A stretch of DNA of 19,118 bases from CANKHJ01 sp035556495 (GTDB lineage Bacteria; Pseudomonadota; Alphaproteobacteria; Rhizobiales; Xanthobacteraceae). The DNA lies in assembly GCA_035556495.1 (NCBI GenBank), contig DATMEW010000002.1, positions 1 to 19,118 of the forward strand, given 5' to 3'. How positions within the stretch are numbered: position 1 is the stretch's first letter; each line of letters starts with the position of its first letter. Under the pieces are notes generated by a model. The model made no database searches and was not told the DNA's origin. It saw only the letters and a program-made list of their open reading frames with translations. Both the position numbers and the translations under genes were made by a program. Below, piece after piece: positions 6,692 through 14,957 of the stretch.

Positions 6692-7126
6692 ATGACCATC
6701 GAACGATCCGCCATCGTCACCGAGGCGCGGCGCTGGCTCGGCACGCCCTATCGTCATCAGGCATCGCTGAAAGGTGTCGGCTGCGACTGTCTCGGTCTCG
6801 TGCGCGGGGTCTGGCGCGCGGTCGCCGGCGACGAGCCGGAAGCGCCGCCGGCCTATGCGCCGGACTGGGCCGAGGCGAGCGGCCGCGAGACCTTGGCGGA
6901 GGCGGCGTTTCGCCATCTCGCGCCCGGTGACATCGACGATATCCGGCCCGGCGACGTGCTGCTGTTCCGCTGGCGCGCCGGCCTGCCGGCCAAGCATGCG
7001 GCCATCGCGTCATACGGCGGCATGATGATCCATGCGCATGACGGCGCCTGTGTCTGCGAGGTTACGCTGGCGCCGTGGTGGCGTCGCCGCCTCGCTTTCG
7101 TGTTCCGCTTTCCCGGAGTGATGTGA
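6692..7126 (+). CDS. Tail cell-wall peptidase, NlpC/P60 (RcGTA gp14-like)
   Basis: The product is 144 residues. It belongs to the NlpC/P60 cysteine peptidases, which cut peptide stems of peptidoglycan, and would let the tail breach the wall of the recipient. The GCDCLGLVRGVWR motif places the catalytic Cys at residue 33. His102 in PAKHAAIA is the expected base, and MMIHAHD near 111-117 may supply the third polar residue. The N-terminal EARRWLGTPYRHQ is typical of the phage branch of the family. There is no signal peptide, as expected for a particle component. Its stop overlaps the megatron start by one base (TGATG). Confidence 0.92.
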   Translation: MTIERSAIVTEARRWLGTPYRHQASLKGVGCDCLGLVRGVWRAVAGDEPEAPPAYAPDWAEASGRETLAEAAFRHLAPGDIDDIRPGDVLLFRWRAGLPAKHAAIASYGGMMIHAHDGACVCEVTLAPWWRRRLAFVFRFPGVM

Positions 7127-10100
7127 TGGCGGCTCTCGTTCTCTCGGCAGTCGGCGCGGCGGCGGGCGGCGCGATCTTCGGTCCGGTCGGGGCCATCGCC
7201 GGCCGGCTCGTCGGCGCGGTCGCCGGCAACATGGTGGACCGCTCGCTGTTCGCGAGCCATACGACGCGCGAGGTGGAAGGCCCGCGCCTTGCCGATCTCG
7301 ACGTGATGGCCTCGACGGAAGGCGCGCCGGTTCCGCGGATCTATGGCCGCGTGCGCATCGCCGGCCAGATGATCTGGGCGACGCGCTTCGAGGAAGTCGT
7401 CTCCACCCGCAGCGAGACAATCGGCGGTGGCGGTGGCGGCAAAGGTGGTGGCGGCGGCGGCGGGAGCGGCAGCGTCACCACAGTGACGACGACTTACAGC
7501 TACTTCGCCAGTTTCGCGGTCGGCCTGTGCGAGGGAACCATCGGCCAGGTCGCGCGCGTCTGGGCGGATGGCAAGCCGCTCGACCTCTCCGGCATCGTGA
7601 TGCGGGTCTATCGCGGCGACGAGGCGCAGGATGCCGATCCGCTGATCGTCGCGAAGATGGATGGCGGGCCGGGTGGCGTGCCGGCCTATCGCGGCCTTGC
7701 CTATGTGGTGTTCGAGCGGCTGCCGCTGGCGCGCTTCGGCAATCGTATTCCCCAACTGTCGTTCGAGGTGATGCGCCCGCTCGGCCGGCTGGAGGCGATG
7801 GTGCGCGCCGTGACGCTGATCCCTGGCGCGACCGAATTCGGCTATGAGCCGGCCAATGTCGTGCGCGTCATGGGGCCGGGGCGATATGCGCCGGAGAACG
7901 GCCATGTCGCCCATGCGGTGTCGGACATCGAAGCCTCGCTCGACGAATTGCAGGCGGTGTGTCCGAATGTCGAGCGCGTCGGCATCGTCGTTTCATGGTT
8001 CGGCGACGATCTGCGCGCGGGACACTGCACGCTGCGGCCGAGGGTGGACTCGGCCGTGAAGCAGACCACGCCGCTGCAATGGTCCGTCGCCGGCGTCACG
8101 CGCGAGACGGCGGGCGTCGTGTCGCAGAGCGGCGGCCGTCCGGCCTATGGCGGCACGCCGTCCGACGCGAGCCTGACGCATCTCATCGCGGAGCTGAAGT
8201 CGCGCGGGCTGAAGATCACCTTCAATCCCTTCGTGATGATGGACATCGCGCCGGGCAATGCGCTGGCCGACCCTTACAGCGATGCCGGTACGCAGCCGGC
8301 CTATCCCTGGCGCGGGCGCATCACCTGCCACCCCGCGCCGGGGCGGCCTGGCTCGCCGGACGGCACGAATGACGCCGCGGCGCAGGTTGCGGCTTTCGTC
8401 GGCAGCGAAACGCCGGATGTGGACGAATGGTCGCTGCGGCGCATGGTCCTGCATTACGCGCGGTTGTGCCGCGACGCCGGCGGGGTCGATGCTTTCCTGA
8501 TCGGCTCGGAGATGCGCGCCCTGACGCGGGTGCGCTCGGCGTCCGGCGTCTATCCCTTCGTCAACGCATTGGCTGCGCTCGCGGCGGATGTGAAGGCGAT
8601 CCTCGGGCCGAGCACTATCGTCACTTATGGCGCGGACTGGACCGAATACGGCTGCCATGTCGTGGATGCGCAGGCGCGCGAGGTGCGCTTTCCGCTCGAT
8701 GCGCTGTGGGCGTCGCCGGCCATCGACGCGGTCGGCATCGACTATTACGCGCCGCTGGCGGACTGGCGCGACGGCGAGGACCATCTCGACCGCGCGGCGG
8801 CCGCCTCGATTCATGATCGCGGCTATCTTGCCGGCAACCTGCGCGGCGGCGAGGGTTATGATTGGTATTACGCCGACGACGCCGCGCGCGCCGCGCAGGC
8901 GCGAAGCGAGATCACCGACGGTCTCGGCAAACCGTGGATGTTCCGCGTCAAGGACCTGTGGTCGTGGTGGTCGCAGCCCCATGTCGAGCGCGTCGATGGC
9001 GTCGAGCTTGAAACGCCGACGCCCTGGACGCCGCAGGGTAAGCCGATCTGGCTGACCGAGTGCGGCTGCCCCGCCGTGGACAAGGGTGCGAACCAGCCCA
9101 GCACCTTTCCCGATGCGAAGTCGTCGGAAGGCGGCCTGCCGTATTTCTCCAACGGCCGCCGCGACGACATGATGCAGCGTGCGGCGTTGGAGGCTGTGCT
9201 CGGCGCGCTCGACCCCGCCTTCGGCGCGGCCGAGGCGATGAACCCGGTCTCGCCGGTCTATGGCGGCCGGATGTTCGAGGTGTCCGGCCTGCATCTGTGG
9301 ACATGGGATGCGCGGCCTTATCCGGTGTTTCCGGCAGCGCGCGACGTGTGGGGCGACGGCGACAACTGGGAAACCGGGCACTGGCTCACCGGCCGCCTCG
9401 GCGGCGCGCCGCTGGGCGAACTCGTGCCGGCGATCCTCGCCGATGCCGGCATCGCCGATGTCGCGGCCGAGGGCCTTGGCGAGAGCGTCGAGGGTTATGC
9501 CATCGACCGGCCGATGTCGCCGCGCGCGGCGATCGAGCCGCTGGCGCGGGCTTATGCCTTCGATGCGCGCGAGGAAGAGGGCGCTCTGGTGTTCCGCCCG
9601 CGCGGCGGGGCCGCCGTGGCGGAGATCGCGGAGGACGACCTCGTGTCGGCGGGAGACCGCGCGCCGGCGCGGCTCACGCGCGCGCAGGAAACGGAGCTGC
9701 CGCGCGAGGTCGCGCTCGGCTATACCGATATCGGCAACGATTATCGCCGCGCGGCGGCCTTGTCGCGCCGTCTCGTCGGTGGCGCGCAGCGCACCGGCGG
9801 GACCGATGTGGCGGTCGTGACCCATGCGGCCGCGGCCACGCGGCGCGCCGAGATCTGGCTCCAGGACCTCTGGGCGGGCCGTGAGAGCGCGGACTTTGCC
9901 TTGGCCCCGAGCGCGCTGGCGCTCGCGCCGGGCGATGTCGTCGGGCTGACCGTGTCCGGCCGGCGGCGTCTTTATGAAATCCAGTCCATCACCGAGGCGG
10001 AAGGCCGCGAGGTGAAGGCACGCTCCATCGACCCCGGGGTGTTCGATGCGCCGGCTGCGCGGCCGCATTATCGGCCGCCGGCATTGGCGGAGGCCGTAGG

Positions 10101-11034
10101 TCCCGTCGCTGCCGTGCTGCTCGACCTGCCGGCGCTGCCGGGCGAGGAGCCGCCGGCACTCCAGCATGCGGCCGTGTTCGCGGAGCCCTGGCCGGGCGGC
10201 GTCGCGGTGTGGCGCGCGGTGGATGGCGAGAGTTTTTCGCGCGTCGCGACGGCGGAAGCGCCGTCCGTGATCGGCGAGTTGCTCGATCCGCTGCCGCGCG
10301 GGCGCAGCGCGCAATGGGATCGCGGCGCGCGCATCCGTGTGCGGCTTCACGGCGGCGCGCTGGTCTCCGCGACGGAAGCGGCCGTGCGCGCCGGCGCGAA
10401 TGCCGCCGCGCTCCGCAATGCGGACGGGGGCTGGGAAGTGATCCAGTATGCGGCGGCCGAACTGATCGCAGAGGATATTTACGAACTGTCCCTGCTGCTG
10501 CGCGGCCAGCTCGGCACCGAATGGGCGATGGGCGATCCGACGCCGGCCGGCAGCGTCTTTGTCGGGATCGACCGTCTGCTGGTGCCGCTGACGCGCAGCG
10601 CGGAGATGATCGGCCGCGAGACGACATTGCGCCTCGTCGCGGCGACGCGGTCCCATGGCGATGCCAGCGCGGTGGAGATCGCGGCCAGCGCGGCGGCGAC
10701 GGCGTTGCGGCCGCTCGCGCCGGTCGCGGTGCGGGCGCGGCGCGGCGATAGCGGCATCGTCATCGACTGGGCGCGGCGCACGCGGCGCGACGGCGACTCG
10801 TGGGGGCCGGGCGACATTCCCCTCGGCGAGGAGCGCGAGGCTTACGAGATCGACGTGATCGCGGGTGGTGTCGTCAGGCGCACGCTGTCCGCGGCCATGC
10901 CGCAGGCGCTTTACGCGGCGGAAGACGAACTTGCCGACTTCGGCGCCGCGCAGACGCAACTGACGCTCGCGGTCGTCCAGCTTTCGATTGCCGCCGGGCG
11001 CGGCCATCCCGCCATCGTCACCCTCGACGTATGA
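7126..11034 (+). CDS. Megatron / host-specificity tail tip protein (RcGTA gp15-like)
   Basis: The product is 1302 residues, nearly the length of RcGTA gp15. Residues 1-50 are a glycine/alanine-rich hydrophobic start (GAAAGGAIFGPVGAIAGRLV) typical of the family. A poly-glycine linker lies near 100-115. The middle contains the GTA TIM-barrel domain, recognisable by GVDAFLIGSEMRALTRVR, AVGIDYYAPLADWRDGEDH and PIWLTECGCPAVDKGANQPS. The last third (ALGYTDIGNDYRRAAALSRR, then LAPGDVVGLTVSGRRRLYEI) is the phage tail-3 type region. It would form the tail tip and receptor-facing structure. The ATG at 7126 was chosen over an upstream GTG at 7075, because it overlaps the peptidase stop and starts the conserved hydrophobic segment. 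No frameshift is seen. Confidence 0.94.
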   Translation: MAALVLSAVGAAAGGAIFGPVGAIAGRLVGAVAGNMVDRSLFASHTTREVEGPRLADLDVMASTEGAPVPRIYGRVRIAGQMIWATRFEEVVSTRSETIGGGGGGKGGGGGGGSGSVTTVTTTYSYFASFAVGLCEGTIGQVARVWADGKPLDLSGIVMRVYRGDEAQDADPLIVAKMDGGPGGVPAYRGLAYVVFERLPLARFGNRIPQLSFEVMRPLGRLEAMVRAVTLIPGATEFGYEPANVVRVMGPGRYAPENGHVAHAVSDIEASLDELQAVCPNVERVGIVVSWFGDDLRAGHCTLRPRVDSAVKQTTPLQWSVAGVTRETAGVVSQSGGRPAYGGTPSDASLTHLIAELKSRGLKITFNPFVMMDIAPGNALADPYSDAGTQPAYPWRGRITCHPAPGRPGSPDGTNDAAAQVAAFVGSETPDVDEWSLRRMVLHYARLCRDAGGVDAFLIGSEMRALTRVRSASGVYPFVNALAALAADVKAILGPSTIVTYGADWTEYGCHVVDAQAREVRFPLDALWASPAIDAVGIDYYAPLADWRDGEDHLDRAAAASIHDRGYLAGNLRGGEGYDWYYADDAARAAQARSEITDGLGKPWMFRVKDLWSWWSQPHVERVDGVELETPTPWTPQGKPIWLTECGCPAVDKGANQPSTFPDAKSSEGGLPYFSNGRRDDMMQRAALEAVLGALDPAFGAAEAMNPVSPVYGGRMFEVSGLHLWTWDARPYPVFPAARDVWGDGDNWETGHWLTGRLGGAPLGELVPAILADAGIADVAAEGLGESVEGYAIDRPMSPRAAIEPLARAYAFDAREEEGALVFRPRGGAAVAEIAEDDLVSAGDRAPARLTRAQETELPREVALGYTDIGNDYRRAAALSRRLVGGAQRTGGTDVAVVTHAAAATRRAEIWLQDLWAGRESADFALAPSALALAPGDVVGLTVSGRRRLYEIQSITEAEGREVKARSIDPGVFDAPAARPHYRPPALAEAVGPVAAVLLDLPALPGEEPPALQHAAVFAEPWPGGVAVWRAVDGESFSRVATAEAPSVIGELLDPLPRGRSAQWDRGARIRVRLHGGALVSATEAAVRAGANAAALRNADGGWEVIQYAAAELIAEDIYELSLLLRGQLGTEWAMGDPTPAGSVFVGIDRLLVPLTRSAEMIGRETTLRLVAATRSHGDASAVEIAASAAATALRPLAPVAVRARRGDSGIVIDWARRTRRDGDSWGPGDIPLGEEREAYEIDVIAGGVVRRTLSAAMPQALYAAEDELADFGAAQTQLTLAVVQLSIAAGRGHPAIVTLDV

Positions 11035-11044
11035 GAGATTCTCC

Positions 11045-12487
11045 ATGACAGAAACGCCGAACCTGAATCTCGCCCTGATCGATCAGGGCGCGCAGAAGCA
11101 TCTGATCGCCAACCGCGCCTTCAGCACGCTGGATGCGCTGGTGATGCTCGCGGTGAGCGACCGCGATGCACTCACCGCGCCGTCCGGCCCGGAGGAGGGC
11201 GACCGCTATCTCGTGCCCGCGGAGGGCTGGGTCTCGCATCCCGGCAAGGCGCATCGCGTCGCGCATTTCGTGGAGAATGCGTGGTCGTTCCATGTGCCGA
11301 AGGCCGGCTGGCTGTGTTTCGTCGTGGACGAGAATCTGCTGCTGGCCTTCGACGGCGCGGACTGGCGGCCGGCGACGGAGATCGCCGGGCCGCTCCAGAA
11401 TCTGGCGCGGCTGGGCATCAACACCACCGCCGATGCCACCAACCCGCTGAGCGCCAAGTTGAACAACGCCCTGTTCGCCGCGCTGGCGGAAGGCGAGGGC
11501 GGCGACGGCCACCTGCGCTACAAGCTCTCCAAGGAGCGCGCGGACAAGACGCTGTCCTTCCTGTTCCAGGACAATTATTCCGGCCGCGCCGAGTTCGGCC
11601 TCGCCGGCGACGACGATTTCCACATCAAGGTGTCAGCCGACGGCGCGAACTGGATCGAAGCCATGCGCGTCGACGCCGCCAGCGGCAAGGTCACGCTGCC
11701 GGCCGGCGCGATCAACCTGCGCGAAAGGCTCACGGGAGACCGCACCTATCACGTCGCGGCCGGCGCCGGCTCGGACAGCAATGACGGCCGCTCGGCGCTG
11801 GCGCCCTTCGCGACCATCGCCCATGCCATCGACGTCGCCTGCGACCTCGACTTCAACAGCCATACGGTGACGATCTCCTGCGCAGACGGCGCTTATCCGC
11901 CCTTGGTCATGTCGCGGAGCTGGGTCGGCGGCGGGCGGCTCGTCCTGCTGGGTAATCCAACGCATCCGGAGAATGTGACGATCATCGCGGCGTCCCATGC
12001 GATCATCCTTTATGCCCATCTCGGTTCGGGCGTGCTGCGCTTCGACGGCTTCAGGTTCGGCACCACGTTCGACGGCAGCGCCATCACGCTGAACGGCAGT
12101 GGTGTCGTCGAAATCCAGAATGTCGATTTCGGGCCGACGGTCTGGAACCATCTCTATATCGCCAATGCCTTCACCCATGTGCAGGCCACGGGAGACTACC
12201 GCATCACCGGCAATGCGCTGAACCACATCAACAATACGCAGGGCGGCAGCGTGATGCTGAACAGCCGGACCGTCACGCTGTCGGGCACGCCGGCCTTCAT
12301 CGACCCGTTTGTCGCCGTCGGCCAATGCGGCCGCGTCAGCGCGGCCGGAACGACCTTCATCGGCGCCGCGACCTGCGCGCGCTATGCGGCGTTCAACAAC
12401 GGCGTGATCTTCGTGAACGGCGTGCCCGGCGATATCTTTCCCGGCAACGCGCCAGGCTATCTCTTCAACGGCGGCCAGTATCTCTAA
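11045..12487 (+). CDS. DUF2793 protein with C-terminal beta-helix, putative adsorption protein
   Basis: The product is 480 residues. Residues 1-230 contain DUF2793: LNLALIDQGAQKHLIANRAF at 7-26, an EEGDRYLVP block, then the FVVDENLLLAFDGADW segment. From about 234 it changes to a right-handed beta-helix. This begins with YHVAAGAGSDSNDGRSALA and PFATIAHAID (about 235-263), a motif typical of pectate-lyase-like phage adhesins. Repeated short strands follow (VVEIQNVDFG, GSVMLNSRTVTLSG). The family is linked to GTA tail fibres, so receptor or capsule binding is inferred. Enzymatic activity cannot be judged by eye. It begins 10 bp after the megatron, so it should be co-transcribed with the tail genes. 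In Rhodobacter the equivalent gene is encoded elsewhere. Confidence 0.8.
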   Translation: MTETPNLNLALIDQGAQKHLIANRAFSTLDALVMLAVSDRDALTAPSGPEEGDRYLVPAEGWVSHPGKAHRVAHFVENAWSFHVPKAGWLCFVVDENLLLAFDGADWRPATEIAGPLQNLARLGINTTADATNPLSAKLNNALFAALAEGEGGDGHLRYKLSKERADKTLSFLFQDNYSGRAEFGLAGDDDFHIKVSADGANWIEAMRVDAASGKVTLPAGAINLRERLTGDRTYHVAAGAGSDSNDGRSALAPFATIAHAIDVACDLDFNSHTVTISCADGAYPPLVMSRSWVGGGRLVLLGNPTHPENVTIIAASHAIILYAHLGSGVLRFDGFRFGTTFDGSAITLNGSGVVEIQNVDFGPTVWNHLYIANAFTHVQATGDYRITGNALNHINNTQGGSVMLNSRTVTLSGTPAFIDPFVAVGQCGRVSAAGTTFIGAATCARYAAFNNGVIFVNGVPGDIFPGNAPGYLFNGGQYL

Positions 12488-12532
12488 GCATCGGCATCGC
12501 CGGACAGCATCCCACATCGAGAGCTTCATCCC

Positions 12533-13243
12533 ATGGCAGCGTCATCCTATGACGGCGCGCTCGCGCGCCTGCTCGCCCATGAAGGCGGCTATGTGAATCA
12601 TCCGAACGATCCGGGTGGTCCGACCAAATACGGCATCACCCTCGCGGTCTATCGGGAGAACGGCCATCCCGGCGCGACGGCGCAGGATGTGCAGGCCATG
12701 ACGCAGGCGGAAGCCAGGGCGATCTATCGCCGGCGCTATTGGGACGTGCTGCGCGGCGACGATCTTCCCGCCGGCCTCGACTATGCCGTGTTCGACTATG
12801 GCGTGAACTCCGGCCCGGCGCGCGCCGCGAAGGCGCTGCAACGTCTGCTCGGCGTCACGGCGGACGGCCGCATCGGCCCCGTGACACTGACCGCCGTCCG
12901 CGGCCGCGACGCGGCCGATCTGGTCGGGCGCCTGTGCGACGAGCGGCTGGGCTTCCTCAAGGGGCTCGGTACATGGCCGACATTCGGCGCGGGCTGGACG
13001 CGCCGCGTCGGTGAAGTCCGCACCGCGGCGTTGGCGCTGGCCGCGACCGGGAAGGGCGAGACCTCCTCGCGCGCCGGCACCCAGGCCGCGACCGTCGTGG
13101 CCGGCATCGGCGCGACAGCCGCGGCTGCGGTGGAAGCCGGCCCTGCCGGCGGCATCGCCATCGCGCTGCTGGTTCTGCTCGCGGCGGCGGCATTCATCGC
13201 ATGGCGGCGAAGGCGGCTGACGGCGGCGGCATCCAATACCTGA
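12533..13243 (+). CDS. GH108 endolysin with C-terminal transmembrane segment
   Basis: The product is 236 residues. The GH108 muramidase domain occupies about 5-90, with HEGGYVNHPNDPGGPTKYGI at 16-35, where Glu17 is the likely catalytic acid. RRYWDVLRGDDLP and LDYAVFDYGVNSGPARAAK follow. Residues about 95-165 fit the PG_binding_3 domain (LGVTADGRIGPVTL, then a FLKGLGTW turn). After an alanine-rich linker, residues 206-224 form one strong hydrophobic helix ended by RRRR, so the protein may be tethered to the inner membrane. It would cleave peptidoglycan glycan strands to release particles. Its ribosome-binding site is weak, perhaps to keep expression low. The holin follows 21 bp later. Confidence 0.9.
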   Translation: MAASSYDGALARLLAHEGGYVNHPNDPGGPTKYGITLAVYRENGHPGATAQDVQAMTQAEARAIYRRRYWDVLRGDDLPAGLDYAVFDYGVNSGPARAAKALQRLLGVTADGRIGPVTLTAVRGRDAADLVGRLCDERLGFLKGLGTWPTFGAGWTRRVGEVRTAALALAATGKGETSSRAGTQAATVVAGIGATAAAAVEAGPAGGIAIALLVLLAAAAFIAWRRRRLTAAASNT

Positions 13244-13264
13244 AAGCAATCGAAGGAGAGTCCG

Positions 13265-13852
13265 ATGGACTGGACCGTATTGGCGCAGCGGGTGGCGGCG
13301 CTGGGCGCGCCCCTGCTCGGGCAGGCGCTGGCCGGGCCGCTCGGCGCGGCGGCCGGCAAGATCCTGGCAGAGGCGCTGGAGGCCGGCGCGCCGACGCCTG
13401 AGGCCGTGGAGGCCGCCCTGCGGGGGACGGAAGCGGCGGGCGCTACGGAGGGGGCTCTGTCCGCGGCCGCGCAGCGCGCGGAAGCGGCCTGGGTGCAGGC
13501 GCTGGCGGAGGTCGGCCGCGTGCAGGTCTCCGATGTCGCCGCGACCCAGCGCGCCGAGATGATGAGCGAGGATGCGTTGCAGCGCTGGTGGCGGCCGCTT
13601 TATGCCCTCGAACTCTCGATGGTGGAATGCCCGGCCTTCACCGCGACCCTGCTCCACGCGCTGTGGAGCGGCCATGCGGCCGGCATTAACGGCTTCGGCG
13701 AGTTGTCCGGATTGCTGATCGCCTATTTCGCCGCGCGTTTCGGCGTGCTGGGCGTTTATGTCAGCGGCCGGTCGCGGGAGAAGCGGACGGCGCTTCCCGC
13801 CGCGACCATGGCGGGCAGGCTGCTTTCCGCCGCCACGTCCCGGCGCGGCTGA
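13265..13852 (+). CDS. GTA holin, 3TM type
   Basis: The product is 195 residues. It matches the family of holins linked to GTA release. Residues 1-100 are alanine-rich and mostly amphipathic helix, with a hydrophobic start. RWWRPLYALELSMVECPAF at 107-125 is the family hallmark and opens the first clear membrane helix. A second spans about 144-166 (GELSGLLIAYFAARFGVLGV) and is followed by basic SGRSREKR. A holin permeabilises the inner membrane so that the endolysin can reach the wall, and its place immediately after the endolysin supports that. GGAGAG precedes the ATG. It is the last gene of the GTA-like cluster. Confidence 0.85.
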   Translation: MDWTVLAQRVAALGAPLLGQALAGPLGAAAGKILAEALEAGAPTPEAVEAALRGTEAAGATEGALSAAAQRAEAAWVQALAEVGRVQVSDVAATQRAEMMSEDALQRWWRPLYALELSMVECPAFTATLLHALWSGHAAGINGFGELSGLLIAYFAARFGVLGVYVSGRSREKRTALPAATMAGRLLSAATSRRG

Positions 13853-13904
13853 TGGGCCGGCACGTTCATGTGCGGTTCACCGCTTGGGGACTATGGGCTC
13901 AGGC

Positions 13905-14252
13905 ATGAGCATGCCGAGGATCATCGTCGCGTTGGTGGGCGCGGGCCTTCTCGCGGGCGCGGTGCTGTGGGCGCCGGCCGCGGGGCGGGCCGCGGACCCC
14001 CGGACCCTATCCGCGAGCGATTGCCTGAGCGAGGCTCAGCAGCGCCAGGCCGTGAGCAGCGGCAAGGCCGTGACCCTCGCGGCGGCGATCCGGGCGTCGA
14101 AGCGGCGCGCGCCCGGCGAGGTGGTGCGGGCCCAGCTCTGCCGCCAGGGCGACGGCAGCTTCGTCTATGTGCTGACAGTGCTCGCCAGGAATGGCAAAGT
14201 GAGTCGCGCGCTGGTCGATGCGACCGACGGCGCCCTCGCAGGCATTCACTGA
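13905..14252 (+). CDS. Exported PepSY-domain protein
   Basis: The product is 115 residues. Residues 1-28 form a signal peptide or membrane anchor (MSMPRIIVALVGAGLLAG, ending near AAGRAAD). The mature part is a single PepSY domain: LSEAQQRQAVSSGKAVTLAA, GEVVRAQLCR, SFVYVLTVLARNGKVSRALV and DATDGALAG. PepSY domains are small periplasmic modules that often inhibit proteases or modulate sensors. It lies 15 bp before the response regulator, so it may tune the adjacent sensor kinase, as FeuN is reported to do for FeuPQ in Sinorhizobium; that link is inferred. In-frame ATGs at 13893 and 13911 are alternative starts. Confidence 0.75.
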   Translation: MSMPRIIVALVGAGLLAGAVLWAPAAGRAADPRTLSASDCLSEAQQRQAVSSGKAVTLAAAIRASKRRAPGEVVRAQLCRQGDGSFVYVLTVLARNGKVSRALVDATDGALAGIH

Positions 14253-14267
14253 CTGCGGGGCGGACCC

Positions 14268-14957
14268 ATGAGCGGCAGGAATCCCACCGTGCGCCTTCTT
14301 GTCGTCGAGGACGATCCCGATCTGAACCGGCAGCTCGCCGCCGCGCTGACCGAGGCCGGCTATGTGGTCGACCGCGCCTTCGACGGCGAGGAGGGGCACT
14401 ATCTCGGCGAGAGCGAGCCCTATGACGCCGTGATCCTGGATATCGGCCTGCCGAAGATGGACGGCATCTCGGTGCTCGAAGCCTGGCGGCGCAGCGGCCG
14501 CGCCATGCCGGTGCTGATGCTCACCGCGCGCGACCGCTGGAGCGACAAGGTGCAGGGCTTTGACGCCGGCGCGGACGACTATGTCGCCAAGCCGTTCCAT
14601 CTGGAGGAAGTGCTGGCGCGCATCCGGGCGCTGCTGCGGCGCTCCACCGGCCACGCCAAGAGCGAACTCACCTGCGGCTCCGTCCGCCTCGACACGCGCA
14701 CGGGGCGCGTTTCGGTGGACGGCAATCCGGTGAAGCTCACCTCCCATGAATATCGCCTGCTGGCCTATCTGATGCACCATTCCGGGCGCGTGGTCTCCCG
14801 CACGGAACTGGTCGAACATCTCTACGACCAGGATTTCGACCGGGACTCCAACACCATCGAGGTGTTCGTCGGACGCATCCGCAAGAAGCTGGATGTGGAC
14901 GTGATCCAGACCGTGCGCGGATTGGGATATCTGCTGACGCCGCCAGATGCGCACTAG
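14268..14957 (+). CDS. feuP: OmpR-family response regulator (FeuP-like)
   Basis: The product is 229 residues. The receiver domain (1-120) has the acidic pocket DD at 15-16, phosphoacceptor Asp58 in VILDIGLPKMDG, Thr86 in MLTARD and Lys108 in VAKPF. The winged-helix DNA-binding domain (about 132-225) includes LTSHEYRLLAYLMHHSGRVV, a TELVEHLYDQ helix, the NTIEVFVGRIRKKL recognition region and VIQTVRGLGYLL. Overall it resembles the FeuP/PhoP branch of rhizobial regulators; the FeuP name is from resemblance only. The ATG at 14268 has a weak ribosome-binding site. A GTG at 14289, with AGGAA 7 nt upstream, gives MRLLVVEDD and may be the true start. The gene overlaps the kinase gene by 11 bp. Confidence 0.88.
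   Translation: MSGRNPTVRLLVVEDDPDLNRQLAAALTEAGYVVDRAFDGEEGHYLGESEPYDAVILDIGLPKMDGISVLEAWRRSGRAMPVLMLTARDRWSDKVQGFDAGADDYVAKPFHLEEVLARIRALLRRSTGHAKSELTCGSVRLDTRTGRVSVDGNPVKLTSHEYRLLAYLMHHSGRVVSRTELVEHLYDQDFDRDSNTIEVFVGRIRKKLDVDVIQTVRGLGYLLTPPDAH

Noticed and set aside
7423..7472. Tandem GGC/GGT run that could pass for a repeat locus
   Set aside because: It is an in-frame poly-glycine linker in the megatron gene, not a CRISPR or mobile repeat.
7993..11046. Minus-strand open frame of 1017 codons opposite the megatron gene
   Set aside because: It lies wholly across the clear gp15 coding frame, is rich in Arg, Ala and Gly as high-GC antisense frames are, and has no recognisable domain or good start.
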